Origin: Hephaestia caeni
GTDB lineage: Bacteria; Pseudomonadota; Alphaproteobacteria; Sphingomonadales; Sphingomonadaceae
Direction of reading: 5' to 3'
Length of the DNA: 64,000 nt
NCBI RefSeq assembly: GCF_003550065.1
Contig: NZ_QXDC01000002.1
Coordinates: 1,050,260-1,114,259 of the forward strand
Part shown: piece after piece, positions 45,669 to 55,393 of the stretch
Position numbering within the stretch: the first letter of the stretch is position 1
How the letters are laid out: every line of letters starts with the position of its first letter
Program-made: the position numbers and the translations under genes
Notes under the pieces: model-generated
The model's database searches: none
Seen by the model: the letters and a program-made list of their open reading frames with translations, nothing else
What the model was told of the DNA's origin: nothing

Positions 45669-48600
45669 TCAGGCTCGCTGCGCAACCCGCACGACGACTA
45701 TCCGCGTATGATCGTTCTCGGGGAACGGGATTCCGCGTGCGTCCCAGAGCGTCCCTTCAACCTCGATTACCGGTTCTTCGCTCTCCAGAGTATCATCCGT
45801 CTCGATCGTCACATGAATAGACCCACGGCCTCGCCGCAGGGTCAATTCGACGCTCTCCCAGTCCCTGGGCAAGACGGGGCGCACCTGAAGTTCGCCGCCC
45901 ACGAGCCGAACGCCAAGAATCTCCTCTACCGCCAACCGCCATGTCCAGGCTGCGGCACCCGTGTACCAGGTCCAGCCACCTCGGCCGAGGTGGGGCTCCA
46001 TGCCGGCAATGTCAGCCGCCACGACATAAGGCTCGGTTCGATAATGGGCGGCGCTGCGAGCCGTCGCGGCATGCTGAATAGGATTGATTCGGTCGAAGAG
46101 CGCCTTGGCCCCATCACCATCCCCCGTGCGCGCGAACGCGAGCGCGAGCCAGCTTGCCGCGTGGGTATACTGGCCTCCATTCTCGCGAATTCCCGGCGGA
46201 TAGGCCTTGATATAACCCGGCTCACGCGGCGTGCGGTCAAAGGGCGGATCCAGCAGACGCACGAGACTGTCGTCATCCCGAACCAGATATCGTCTGGCCG
46301 AAGCGAGCGCCGATCGGGTACGCTCGACCTTGCCGGCACCCGACAATACGGACCACGACTGCGCGATGGAATCGATGCGGCATTCCTGTTCTTCCGACGC
46401 GCCCCATGGACGGCCGTCGTCGTCGAATGCGCGCAAATACCATTCGCCATCCCACCCCGACCGTTCCACCGCGGCCGCAAGCGTCTCTGCGCGGCCGTTC
46501 CAATGGTCGCGGAACTCGTTCCGGTCCGCATCCACACAATGACGCGTGAAATTTCGGATGGTCGCGATGAGAAACCAGGCGAGCCATATGCTTTCGCCAT
46601 GCCCCCGGTTGCCCACGCGATCCATGCCGTCATTCCAGTCCCCTGCACCAATCAGCGGGAGGCCATGAGACCCGAGGCGGTAGGCGTGGGAAAGCGCGCG
46701 CTCGCAATGAACGAACAGGGATTGCGTGTAGTCACTCACCTCGAAACGCGCATAGCGATCGGTTTCTTCGGCCGTGAGCGGGGGCGCCCGCAGAAAAGGA
46801 ACCAGCTCGCTCAGGATGGTTTTGTCTCCGGTCGCCTCAACATAATGAGCAACGGCGTACGGTAGCCAGACCAGATCGTCCGAGCAGCGCGTGCGGACGC
46901 CGCGATCCAATGGCGGATGCCACCAATGCAGCACGTCGCCTTCCTCGAACTGATGGGCAGCCGCGGCAAGGATATGCTGCCGTGTTGCATTCGGATCGGC
47001 ATGGATCTGTGCCAGAACATCCTGCAGCTGGTCGCGAAAACCGAAAGCGCCGCTCGCCTGATAAAAGCCCGCGCGAGCGCGGATGCGGGCGCTGAGCGAC
47101 TGGTGCGGCAGCCACCGGTTGACCATCAGGTCAAAGGCGGGATCGGGCGTCTTGACCTGCACCGCGTCCAGCCTGTCCTTCCAGAAACCGGCACACTCCC
47201 GCGCCGCGGTCTCGAAGGCCGATGGGTCCTGCCAGCGACGGACAAGGTCACGCGCGTGATCCAGGTCGTCGCCCTGCCCCAGCACAAAGCAAACTTCTGC
47301 GGTTCCTTCAGCCGGGATATCAAGATGGACCTGCAGGGCGGCGCAGCAGTCGTCACCGGCAGCATGCTGCCGGTGACCAAGATCCCAGTTCAGAAGTCCG
47401 AGGGGACTGGTGGGGTCGGCGTCATCGCCGTGAAAATCGTAGCGTGAGGTGGTGAGCGTGTGGACCGGAAGTGTCGAAGCAAGAAAGGAGATGCGGTCGG
47501 CAAATTCGTCGGTCCAGGGATTTTGGCCGAGAATCGCGTGCGAGATCGGATCATAGAATGAGCGGCGCAGGGGCGCCTGTTCTCCTTGCACAGCGCCCAT
47601 CAGCCATTCGGCATAGTAGGTAGCCGTGATCCGGCGCGGACGCGGCAACTGATTACGCAAGCGAAGCCGGACAAGCTTCACGGTGTCGTGCGTCGGCACG
47701 ATGACGGAGAGCTCCTGTTCAAGGCCTTCGCTATGCCGGTGCCAGGACGTACGGTCGGGGCCGTGATCGATGCGGCATGCCGTGTCTCCACCGGCCGGAA
47801 GCGGCGTCGGCGTCCAGAGCCGTGCGTTTTCCTCATCGCGCAGATAAAGGCGTTCGCCTTGAGGATCTTCGACAGGGTCGTTGAACCACGGCGTGAGACG
47901 GTTTTCACCACTGTTTATCGCCCAGGTGAAGCCCAGACCGCCCTCGGTCACGATCGTCCCGAAGCCGTCGTTGGCGAGGACGTTGGCCCAGGGCGCAGGG
48001 GTCGGCGCACCGGGTTCCAGATAGATAGTATAGTCGCCCGTATCCGGATCGAAGCCTCCCCACCCATTATCGAATTGCAGATCAGCCGGGCGCGGTACGG
48101 GCGCCGTCATGATTGTACCGGAGTTCGCCCCGACCGGCGCGAACAGCGGGCCCGGATGCGGCGGCTGGTCGTATCGCGCAAGCTGGTCGACTAGGCTGCC
48201 GCCGGCTTCGTCAAGGATGAGGCGGGCAACCTGATCGAGAAGCGCCGCCCGCTCGCCATCGGATGGACCGATGCCGACGAGGTGTATCCCGGCATGGGTG
48301 CCAAGGCGATCCTGTAGCCCGGCATCCTTCAGCACTTCCAGAAGACGCTCGCGGACGGGCTCGATATAGCCCGACGTTCCTTCATGCGTCACCACCAGGT
48401 CGATCGGCATACCACGCTGCCGCATGAGCTTGTGGAAGGAGAGAAGCTGTCGAAGCAGGTCCTGCTGCTCCGCGGTTCCGGAACGCAGCATCAAAATAGG
48501 ATGGTCGCCCGATATCCCGAGCGCCCAAAGGTCCCCGCGCCGAAATGTGCGCGCGCCGGCCGATCCCGGCTCTGCCGCTCTGGTGAGAAGAGTGGACAGC

Positions 48601-51600
48601 AACGCCTGCGCCTGCGGCACGATGTGCGGCTGCAGGCCCAGCTTGTGCATCTCGCGCGCCGCCGCACTTGCCGTATCGCTCACAGCCCAGTCGAGTGACG
48701 GCAGGGTGGTAAAGCGCTCGGCAAGTTCGAGGGCCGATTGCCGGGATCCAGCCGCAATGGTGACGAAGGCGAATTCACGTCGCGCGCGCGGAGGCAGTTC
48801 CACCGTCATCCTGATCGCGCAGATCGGATCAAGCGTCCAGCCGAGCGGGCCACCAGGCAGTTCCCCGGTCAACAATGCGGGCCGCCTGGGGCACCCATAT
48901 CGTCCGATGAAAGCGCTGCGATCGGCTTCGAGACCGAGCAGGGTAACGCCAGCTTCATCCCCGATCACACGGGTCAGCAGGACGGGCGGACGTTCCGCCG
49001 AACTGCGCGGCCGCCGCGTGAAAAGCAGGCCGTCATTGCCAGGCAAGGCTTCCGCCCCCACGAACAGCTTGCTGAAGGCAGGGTGGCGCGCCGCGTCCTG
49101 GGCCGGAGCCAGAACGATCTGCGCGTAGCCCGTGACTTCGATGGTCCGGGGCTTATCGCTATCATTGACAAGAGCGACACGCCGGATCTCCAGGTCGTCG
49201 GCATTGGCGACATTGATCGTTGTCGTGACCGACAAGCCGTGGGCGCGCTGGTGGAACTCCACCTGATGCGCTTGGAAGATCACCTCCGGCGCGTCTTCGG
49301 GTCGAGAAAAGGGGCCGCCCGTTGCCGACCAGGTAACATCTGCATCCCGGTCGTGCAGATAGATCCAGAAACCTGCGTCCCCACGGGTCAGGGCATGCTG
49401 GTTCCAGCTCAGCCCACCTGCACCGTCTGTCCGAATGCGGCTCGAAAGCCGGCCATTGCCGAGAATCTGCCACGCGTGCTCCCCACGGCGCCGAGTGGGT
49501 GCCCAGCCGTAAAGGCCCGGAATCAGTTCGTCGGGTTCCGGCTGTGGCTCACGAACCTCAAGCCGCGCGATCTCGGGCGGCAGCTCCCATGGAATCCTTT
49601 CGTTAAGGAGCAGGTCGACGGTGCGGATATGAGGATCGGTGTGGAACCAGCGCACGAGCATGTCATCGCACAACGCGTTTCCGAGCGCGGCAAGGCTCAT
49701 GCCATGATGATGAGCCATGTAGGAGCGCACGACGGCAAAGCGTTCACCGTCAGGCGCCCGCTCGGGCGTGAAGTCGACCGCTTCGAAAAATCCGTATCGG
49801 CCGATGAGGCCAAGATCCGCCAGAGTTTGAAGGTTGCGCGTCGCCAGCGCGGGCCGGATCGTCAGCGCCAGCGCCGTCGCATAGGGGCTGATAACCAGAT
49901 CGCGCCCCAGACCTCGCTGGAGGCCGAGCGCAGGGACGCCGAATGCGTGATATCGGTAGACGCGGTCCTCGCCCATCGATGCGAAGGACGACTCCGAAAT
50001 ACCCCAAGGCATATCATGTGACCGCCCGAATGCGATCTGGATAGCAATCGCGGTCCGGTCACTCATTCCGAGCAGGGTTTGGGGATCGCTCTGCAGGAAG
50101 ATGTTCGGCATCAGATATTCGAACATCGAGCCGTTCCACGATATCAACGCCAGGCCTGCGTGCTGCTTGGTGATGGGCCGCCCGAGATGGAACCAGTGCA
50201 GAGGCTCTATGTCGCCCTTCGCGATGGCGAAAAAGCTGGCGAGGCGTGCTTCGCTGGCGAGCAGATCGTAGTGGTGCGGATCTATTCGATCGGCGCTCAC
50301 ATTGTAGCCGATATGAAAGAGCCGGCTGCCGGCATCGAACAGGAACGAGAAGTCCATGGCGTGCGCGGCGGCGTTAGCGCGACTGGAGAGGTCATCGAGG
50401 CGGTCATGAAGCGCTTGCCGGGCCGCCTGGCCTTCCTCGATCGCCGCCTGGAGATCGTGCGCCCATTGCCGGCTTTCCGCCGGTAGCTGGTCTCTCGCCG
50501 CATTGAGGACGCCAATTGCTGCCGCGGCGCCCGCGTGCGTGGACGGCAGCCGGTCGTTCGCCAACAGGTCGGCGACTTTTGCCGCGACGTTCGAACACTC
50601 TGCCGGATGCGCCGCGAGCGTCTCCCACCAGGGCGAGAACAGCCGAAGGTCTCGCCGCATGCCGGACAGATGATGTTCGAGCCGCTCCAGCCAGGCTTGG
50701 ACATTCCGCAGGGAGGCGATTTCATCCTCGCCGACGCTTTCGGCCATCAGGGTAATCTGCTCGCGCAGGCGAGGAAGATCGATCGACAGGAGATCGTCGA
50801 TCCTCTCGGCCCAGTCTTGCCTCCCTTCCTCAATCCTGCGGGCGGTTTCCCGCATAGCCTCAAGGATCGAGCCGGCGGCGGAGGCCGCTTCGAGGTCGAT
50901 CGTCGCAATCGCTTCGGCGAGCAACTCGATATTGTCGTCAAACCCTCGCCACAAATCCGTGGCGACCGGTGGCAAGCTTCTGGCTTCCTGAAGGGCTCGC
51001 GCGACGGTGATCAGACTGACCGCGAGATTTCCGCTGTCGACGGTCGAAACATATCGGGGCTCCAGGGCCGCGAGCGTTCTCGTCTCGTACCAGTTGAGAA
51101 TATGGCCGCGGTAGCGGTCCAGGCGATCCAACGTATCGAGCGTGTTGTGAAGCCGTGTCGCAACCTCGTTGAGGCCGATATGTCCGAGGCGCCAGGCAGT
51201 GAGGACCGATACCATCATCATTCCGATGTTGGTCGGCGAGGTTCGGTGCGCGATTTCCTCGTCGGGCGGCTCCTGATAGTTATCGGGTGGCAGCCAGTTG
51301 TCCTCGGGGCGCACAAAGGTCTCGAAAAAGAGCCAGGTGCGCCGCGCCATCAGTCTCAGGAACTTTCGATCGTTTTCGGACAGCGTGTCCTTTGCCGGCT
51401 CAATCGGACGGCTGATCCGGATCGCGATCTCAGGCGCAATGAACCAGAGCAGCAGCAGGGGAGCCGCGACAGGCAGGGAAGCGGGCGCCGCAAGGAACAG
51501 ACCCGCGCCGATGATCAGCGCGAACACCGGAGAGGCGGCCATGTCACGCCATGCCGCCAGTCGCGGATGTCGCGCCGCGTTGCGCGTCGCCATGTGGGCG

Positions 51601-54080
51601 GCCGACGTCCATTCGAGCTTTCTTTGGCCCGAATGGAGACGCCATAGGGTGATGGCAATGGCATGCAGCGCTATCATCGCGTCACTGACGAGAAAGACGA
51701 TAGCGAGAAACCAGCGACCCGCGTGATCCGCCAGACGTCGCAGCAGGTTCTGCATGACGCCGCGGCGGCGGCCCTGCGCGAGGCCGGTCACGAGGTCCGT
51801 AAAGAGATATGCACCGGGCGCGATGACGGCAAGCAAGGTCCAGACCCAGGGCTGCCCATGGAGAAGAAACCATCCACCCACCAGCAGCGCCACAATACTC
51901 GCTGGAATTATGCTGCGCCGCAAATTGTCGAATATCTTCAGCCGATCGAACCAGCCGAGCCGGTTGCGCAGCCATCGGCCATCGCCGCCGGGCACGAAGG
52001 GAAAGAGCCATGGCAGGATCTGCCAGTCCCCACGGACCCATCTGTGCCAGCGCCAGGTGAAGTCGAGATAGCTGGTCGGGAAGCTCTCATAAACGATCGC
52101 ATCGCTGACCAGCGCCGCTCGCCCGTGCAGTCCTTCGAACAGGTCATGGCTGAGAAGTGTATTCTCGGGAACGCGCCCTTCGAGGCTCCGATGAAAGGCC
52201 GCCACATCATAGAGGCCCTTGCCCACGTAGACGCCTGTGCCGAGCAGATCCTGATAGACGTCGGATACGGCGCGCGAATAGATATCGATGGTCGTGTCAC
52301 CGCCATAGAGGCGCGAAAACAAGGATTGGCCGGTCGCTTCCGGCGCCAGCTCAACGCGCGGCTGAAGAACCGTATATCCTCGTTCGACCGCGCCGGTCGC
52401 AGCGTTGAAGTGGGCGCGGTTAAGGGGATGAGATAGCGTCCCCACCAGTCGCCGGACGATGCCGGCCGACAACCTGGTATCGGCATCGGCCGTCATCACG
52501 AAACGGCATCGCCGCAACCGTTCGATGCTACCGACGGTCACATTGAAGGGGGACGCATCTCCGTTCAGGATGAAGGCGTTGAACTGCTCAAGCTTTCCGC
52601 GCTTTCGCTCCCAGCCCATCCAGCAGCCCTGGGCCGCGTTGAACCGTCGTGGCCGATGCAGCAAATGGAACGGCCCATGTCCCTTGGCATTGGCAAAGCG
52701 CGCGTTGAGTTCCTCGATCCCGCTGGTCAGCGCGCGAACGATATCGGCATCGACCGAGACACTTTCCTGTGACGCATCGGCGAAATCGCTGAGCAGCACG
52801 AATTCGAGCGCGGCATCGGGATTGGAAAGGCGGTGTGCCTCCAGGCGCCGAAGCAGCGGCGCGATATCCGACAATCGCGCGACCAAGACAGGCATCACGA
52901 CTGCCGTCGCCGAACTTTCGGGGATGCCGTCCTTGAAATCGAGCTTGGGGAGTACGTTCGGCCGAACGATGTGGGTCACGAGCCAATTGACGAAGGTGAT
53001 GCTCAGGATCGATGCGGGTAGCAGGGTGAGCGCGATCCCTAGAAGCCAGGATCCGGCGGTGGCGCCGGTGGAAACCAGATAGGCTGCGGGTAGAGCAAAG
53101 CCCGCAAGGCCCGCGAGCAGCAAGGCGGCTGCATAAAGCAGGCCTGGATAACGCAGCGCGCGTCGCAATATCGAGCCCGGCGTCCATGGACGAGGATCGA
53201 TCGCGTCGGCAAAGGCAGGCCGTCCGATATCGATGAGCCAGAAGCCTACATGGCCCGATGGCGCTTCGTCGCTGCTATAGCACTGGCGCAAGGCACGCTC
53301 GGCGACATCCCATTCCGGGAGTCCCGACTGGTCGGCAAGCTGCTCGACCGCATGGCGATATCGATCGCGCGTATCGAAGTCCATATGTGGATAGACGCCT
53401 GCCGGGTCGCGCCGGAGGATGGCTTCGACCTGGCTCGTTCGATCGAAGAAGTCGTTCCATTGAATCGTCGCGATCACGCCAAGGTTCGCGATTGCGCGCG
53501 CGACGCATTCCGTATCGTCAAAACCAACCATCGCCGTGTCGGGCGTCTCGACGATCTCAAAGGGCGGCTCGACCTCCGGGAAGAGGTGGCTGAAACCTCC
53601 GATGAGCAATTCCAGGCAGACTATGCGCAGCATGGTCGGGAAGGCCCAGGTCTCGGCGATGCTGAGCGGCATCTTCTTTTGATATTGCTCTACGAACAGC
53701 ACCGCGCCATTCAGCGAGACCTGCAGGTGAGAAGCCTGCAGCAAGGCATGGGCAAGCTGATGCACGCGAGGGCGACCGAGCCCGTCCCCGGAGATCGCCG
53801 GAAGTTTCGCGTAGAACTCTCCGGGAAGATCCTCGCGGATCTGCAGGATGGCGCGTTGTATCTGATAATCGTTGTCGAGCAGCCATTCAGCCGCGGCGCC
53901 TGCGCGCTTGTCGGCCTTGGCGGCCGCCTGTCGGGCCTGCCTCAGCCAGGTCTTCATCTCCTCGAGATGCGCCCATGCGGGCAGCGGCACCGACTTGCCG
54001 AGCAGTCCTGTCAGGCGATGACGGTCGGCGACCTCCTCCGCCGCCCCGGCGAGCGGATCGCGCTCCTCATAATCGGCCAT
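45669..54080 (-). CDS. Cyclic beta-1,2-glucan synthase-like giant protein (NdvB/ChvB/Cgs family)
   Basis: A 2803-residue protein, as in Brucella Cgs (about 2850). Order: cytoplasmic N-terminus, helices near 320-370, GT84 glycosyltransferase with DxD near 532 (TADADTRLS) and WHRWVRGDWQ near 680, further helices to about 880, a glycoamylase-like region near 920-1500 (MAHHHGMSLAALGN), and a GH94-type phosphorylase domain to the end with GDWNDGMD near 2480. The family makes cyclic beta-1,2-glucans for osmoadaptation and host contact. Product length or linkage here is unproved. ATG 54080 is preceded by TTG. Confidence 0.88.
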   Translation of the reverse strand: MADYEERDPLAGAAEEVADRHRLTGLLGKSVPLPAWAHLEEMKTWLRQARQAAAKADKRAGAAAEWLLDNDYQIQRAILQIREDLPGEFYAKLPAISGDGLGRPRVHQLAHALLQASHLQVSLNGAVLFVEQYQKKMPLSIAETWAFPTMLRIVCLELLIGGFSHLFPEVEPPFEIVETPDTAMVGFDDTECVARAIANLGVIATIQWNDFFDRTSQVEAILRRDPAGVYPHMDFDTRDRYRHAVEQLADQSGLPEWDVAERALRQCYSSDEAPSGHVGFWLIDIGRPAFADAIDPRPWTPGSILRRALRYPGLLYAAALLLAGLAGFALPAAYLVSTGATAGSWLLGIALTLLPASILSITFVNWLVTHIVRPNVLPKLDFKDGIPESSATAVVMPVLVARLSDIAPLLRRLEAHRLSNPDAALEFVLLSDFADASQESVSVDADIVRALTSGIEELNARFANAKGHGPFHLLHRPRRFNAAQGCWMGWERKRGKLEQFNAFILNGDASPFNVTVGSIERLRRCRFVMTADADTRLSAGIVRRLVGTLSHPLNRAHFNAATGAVERGYTVLQPRVELAPEATGQSLFSRLYGGDTTIDIYSRAVSDVYQDLLGTGVYVGKGLYDVAAFHRSLEGRVPENTLLSHDLFEGLHGRAALVSDAIVYESFPTSYLDFTWRWHRWVRGDWQILPWLFPFVPGGDGRWLRNRLGWFDRLKIFDNLRRSIIPASIVALLVGGWFLLHGQPWVWTLLAVIAPGAYLFTDLVTGLAQGRRRGVMQNLLRRLADHAGRWFLAIVFLVSDAMIALHAIAITLWRLHSGQRKLEWTSAAHMATRNAARHPRLAAWRDMAASPVFALIIGAGLFLAAPASLPVAAPLLLLWFIAPEIAIRISRPIEPAKDTLSENDRKFLRLMARRTWLFFETFVRPEDNWLPPDNYQEPPDEEIAHRTSPTNIGMMMVSVLTAWRLGHIGLNEVATRLHNTLDTLDRLDRYRGHILNWYETRTLAALEPRYVSTVDSGNLAVSLITVARALQEARSLPPVATDLWRGFDDNIELLAEAIATIDLEAASAAGSILEAMRETARRIEEGRQDWAERIDDLLSIDLPRLREQITLMAESVGEDEIASLRNVQAWLERLEHHLSGMRRDLRLFSPWWETLAAHPAECSNVAAKVADLLANDRLPSTHAGAAAAIGVLNAARDQLPAESRQWAHDLQAAIEEGQAARQALHDRLDDLSSRANAAAHAMDFSFLFDAGSRLFHIGYNVSADRIDPHHYDLLASEARLASFFAIAKGDIEPLHWFHLGRPITKQHAGLALISWNGSMFEYLMPNIFLQSDPQTLLGMSDRTAIAIQIAFGRSHDMPWGISESSFASMGEDRVYRYHAFGVPALGLQRGLGRDLVISPYATALALTIRPALATRNLQTLADLGLIGRYGFFEAVDFTPERAPDGERFAVVRSYMAHHHGMSLAALGNALCDDMLVRWFHTDPHIRTVDLLLNERIPWELPPEIARLEVREPQPEPDELIPGLYGWAPTRRRGEHAWQILGNGRLSSRIRTDGAGGLSWNQHALTRGDAGFWIYLHDRDADVTWSATGGPFSRPEDAPEVIFQAHQVEFHQRAHGLSVTTTINVANADDLEIRRVALVNDSDKPRTIEVTGYAQIVLAPAQDAARHPAFSKLFVGAEALPGNDGLLFTRRPRSSAERPPVLLTRVIGDEAGVTLLGLEADRSAFIGRYGCPRRPALLTGELPGGPLGWTLDPICAIRMTVELPPRARREFAFVTIAAGSRQSALELAERFTTLPSLDWAVSDTASAAAREMHKLGLQPHIVPQAQALLSTLLTRAAEPGSAGARTFRRGDLWALGISGDHPILMLRSGTAEQQDLLRQLLSFHKLMRQRGMPIDLVVTHEGTSGYIEPVRERLLEVLKDAGLQDRLGTHAGIHLVGIGPSDGERAALLDQVARLILDEAGGSLVDQLARYDQPPHPGPLFAPVGANSGTIMTAPVPRPADLQFDNGWGGFDPDTGDYTIYLEPGAPTPAPWANVLANDGFGTIVTEGGLGFTWAINSGENRLTPWFNDPVEDPQGERLYLRDEENARLWTPTPLPAGGDTACRIDHGPDRTSWHRHSEGLEQELSVIVPTHDTVKLVRLRLRNQLPRPRRITATYYAEWLMGAVQGEQAPLRRSFYDPISHAILGQNPWTDEFADRISFLASTLPVHTLTTSRYDFHGDDADPTSPLGLLNWDLGHRQHAAGDDCCAALQVHLDIPAEGTAEVCFVLGQGDDLDHARDLVRRWQDPSAFETAARECAGFWKDRLDAVQVKTPDPAFDLMVNRWLPHQSLSARIRARAGFYQASGAFGFRDQLQDVLAQIHADPNATRQHILAAAAHQFEEGDVLHWWHPPLDRGVRTRCSDDLVWLPYAVAHYVEATGDKTILSELVPFLRAPPLTAEETDRYARFEVSDYTQSLFVHCERALSHAYRLGSHGLPLIGAGDWNDGMDRVGNRGHGESIWLAWFLIATIRNFTRHCVDADRNEFRDHWNGRAETLAAAVERSGWDGEWYLRAFDDDGRPWGASEEQECRIDSIAQSWSVLSGAGKVERTRSALASARRYLVRDDDSLVRLLDPPFDRTPREPGYIKAYPPGIRENGGQYTHAASWLALAFARTGDGDGAKALFDRINPIQHAATARSAAHYRTEPYVVAADIAGMEPHLGRGGWTWYTGAAAWTWRLAVEEILGVRLVGGELQVRPVLPRDWESVELTLRRGRGSIHVTIETDDTLESEEPVIEVEGTLWDARGIPFPENDHTRIVVVRVAQRA

Positions 54081-54083
54081 CAA

Positions 54084-55097
54084 TCAGACCTGAATGGCCG
54101 TTGGCAATCTCACGCTCTGGCTGGCGGCAGGCGAAGTCATTTGCGCCTTGCGACTCGCCGAAGGCAGGACGAGCATCGGGACACTGCAATGGGCCATCAG
54201 ATAGGAGGCAACCGTTCCGTACGGGACGTCCCTGACATGCTGATGCCCGTGCCCGCGTGCGGACATCACCGCGAGATCAGCCGCTTCGCGATCGATCAAC
54301 GCGCAAAGCGTGTCGCGAACGTCGCCGCCACGGATGACAATCGCGCGAGCGCGAAGGCCCATCGCCGAAAGATTGGACCTGGTCCGATCCAGATAGCTGC
54401 GCGCGGCCTGCTCGTTGCGTTCGATCAGGTTTTCGCGCAGCGTCTCGTCTTCGGTTTCCAGGGGTCGCGCCTGGATCATTTCGGGCGTGGGGACGACATG
54501 AACGAGCAGCAGCTCAGCGTCGGCTGCCTTCGCGAGGCGCACCGCAAGGGGCAGCACGCTTTCGGCCCAGCGCGAGCCATCGAGCGGCACCACGATCCGT
54601 CGATAGGCCGAACCAGGGACGGGCGCTTCCACCGGAACAAGCAGGACAGGGCCTGGTGCCTGGGACAGCACCTTGTGGACTGTGCCCCCGACGCCGTCGC
54701 GGCCGGCTTCCTTTCGTCCGCGCCTGCCCAGCACGACCATCCCTTCGTCACACTCCCGCACGTACCGGCAGATTTCCTCCGCCGCCGGTCCTTCTGCGAG
54801 CTCAATGGTCGTTTGAGATGAGGACGGTTCGATCGTCGCAGCACAACGATCGAGCACCCGCATGGCCTCGCGGCGACGAAGATTGCACTCGATGGGGTCA
54901 GGCCGTGCGTCGGGCGACGCGTCTCTGTCCAAGACCTGAAGCAGCGTTACCGGAACGTCGAGCGTTGAAGCCAGAGCAAGAGCGTGTGGATAGATCCACG
55001 CGTTGCGATCGGTGCAATCGATGCACGCGACGACGCCGGATGTCTTCGCGGACATTCGGGGCTGGGAGAAGGATGGAAAGGCAGATACGGCAGACAT
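54084..55097 (-). CDS. Universal stress protein (two UspA domains)
   Basis: A 337-residue protein. The two nucleotide-binding signatures are VVLGRRGRKEAGRDGVGGTV and AVMSARGHGHQHVRDVPYGT. AGGAGG stands seven bases before the ATG, and an EcfG-type promoter lies upstream. It is three bases from the Cgs start, so the two form an operon. Confidence 0.88.
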   Translation of the reverse strand: MSAVSAFPSFSQPRMSAKTSGVVACIDCTDRNAWIYPHALALASTLDVPVTLLQVLDRDASPDARPDPIECNLRRREAMRVLDRCAATIEPSSSQTTIELAEGPAAEEICRYVRECDEGMVVLGRRGRKEAGRDGVGGTVHKVLSQAPGPVLLVPVEAPVPGSAYRRIVVPLDGSRWAESVLPLAVRLAKAADAELLLVHVVPTPEMIQARPLETEDETLRENLIERNEQAARSYLDRTRSNLSAMGLRARAIVIRGGDVRDTLCALIDREAADLAVMSARGHGHQHVRDVPYGTVASYLMAHCSVPMLVLPSASRKAQMTSPAASQSVRLPTAIQV

Positions 55098-55162
55098 AGG
55101 AAAACCTCCTGTTGCCGTCCGTCTCCCCGCTACCGGCGGCGCTCATTCCGACTGTTGCTATC

Positions 55163-55188
55163 AACGTCATCTGGCCGGACCCTGTTCC
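55163..55188 (-). promoter_or_regulatory. EcfG (general stress sigma factor) promoter candidate
   Basis: On the minus strand GGAAC (55188-55184), 17 bases, CGTT (55166-55163), exactly the known GGAAC-N16/17-CGTT consensus of the alphaproteobacterial general stress response. The -10 ends 66 bases before the USP start, giving a short leader. The rest of the gap 55098-55393 shows nothing else. Confidence 0.6.
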
Positions 55189-55393
55189 CCGATTCCAGCC
55201 AGCACTCAAAGGCTATCGGCGGTTCCAGGATGGGGCCATTAGGGCTTTTACGAATGCCGCCGGACTCAGACGACGTTCTCGGGTAACCTTCCCGAGCTCG
55301 CGATTGCGCGACAATATGCGGGTGAACCCAGGCGGATCAGCACCGGTAGACGCAATTTCCTGTACCTCGCATCAGTGTCATTTCACCCGGCGC

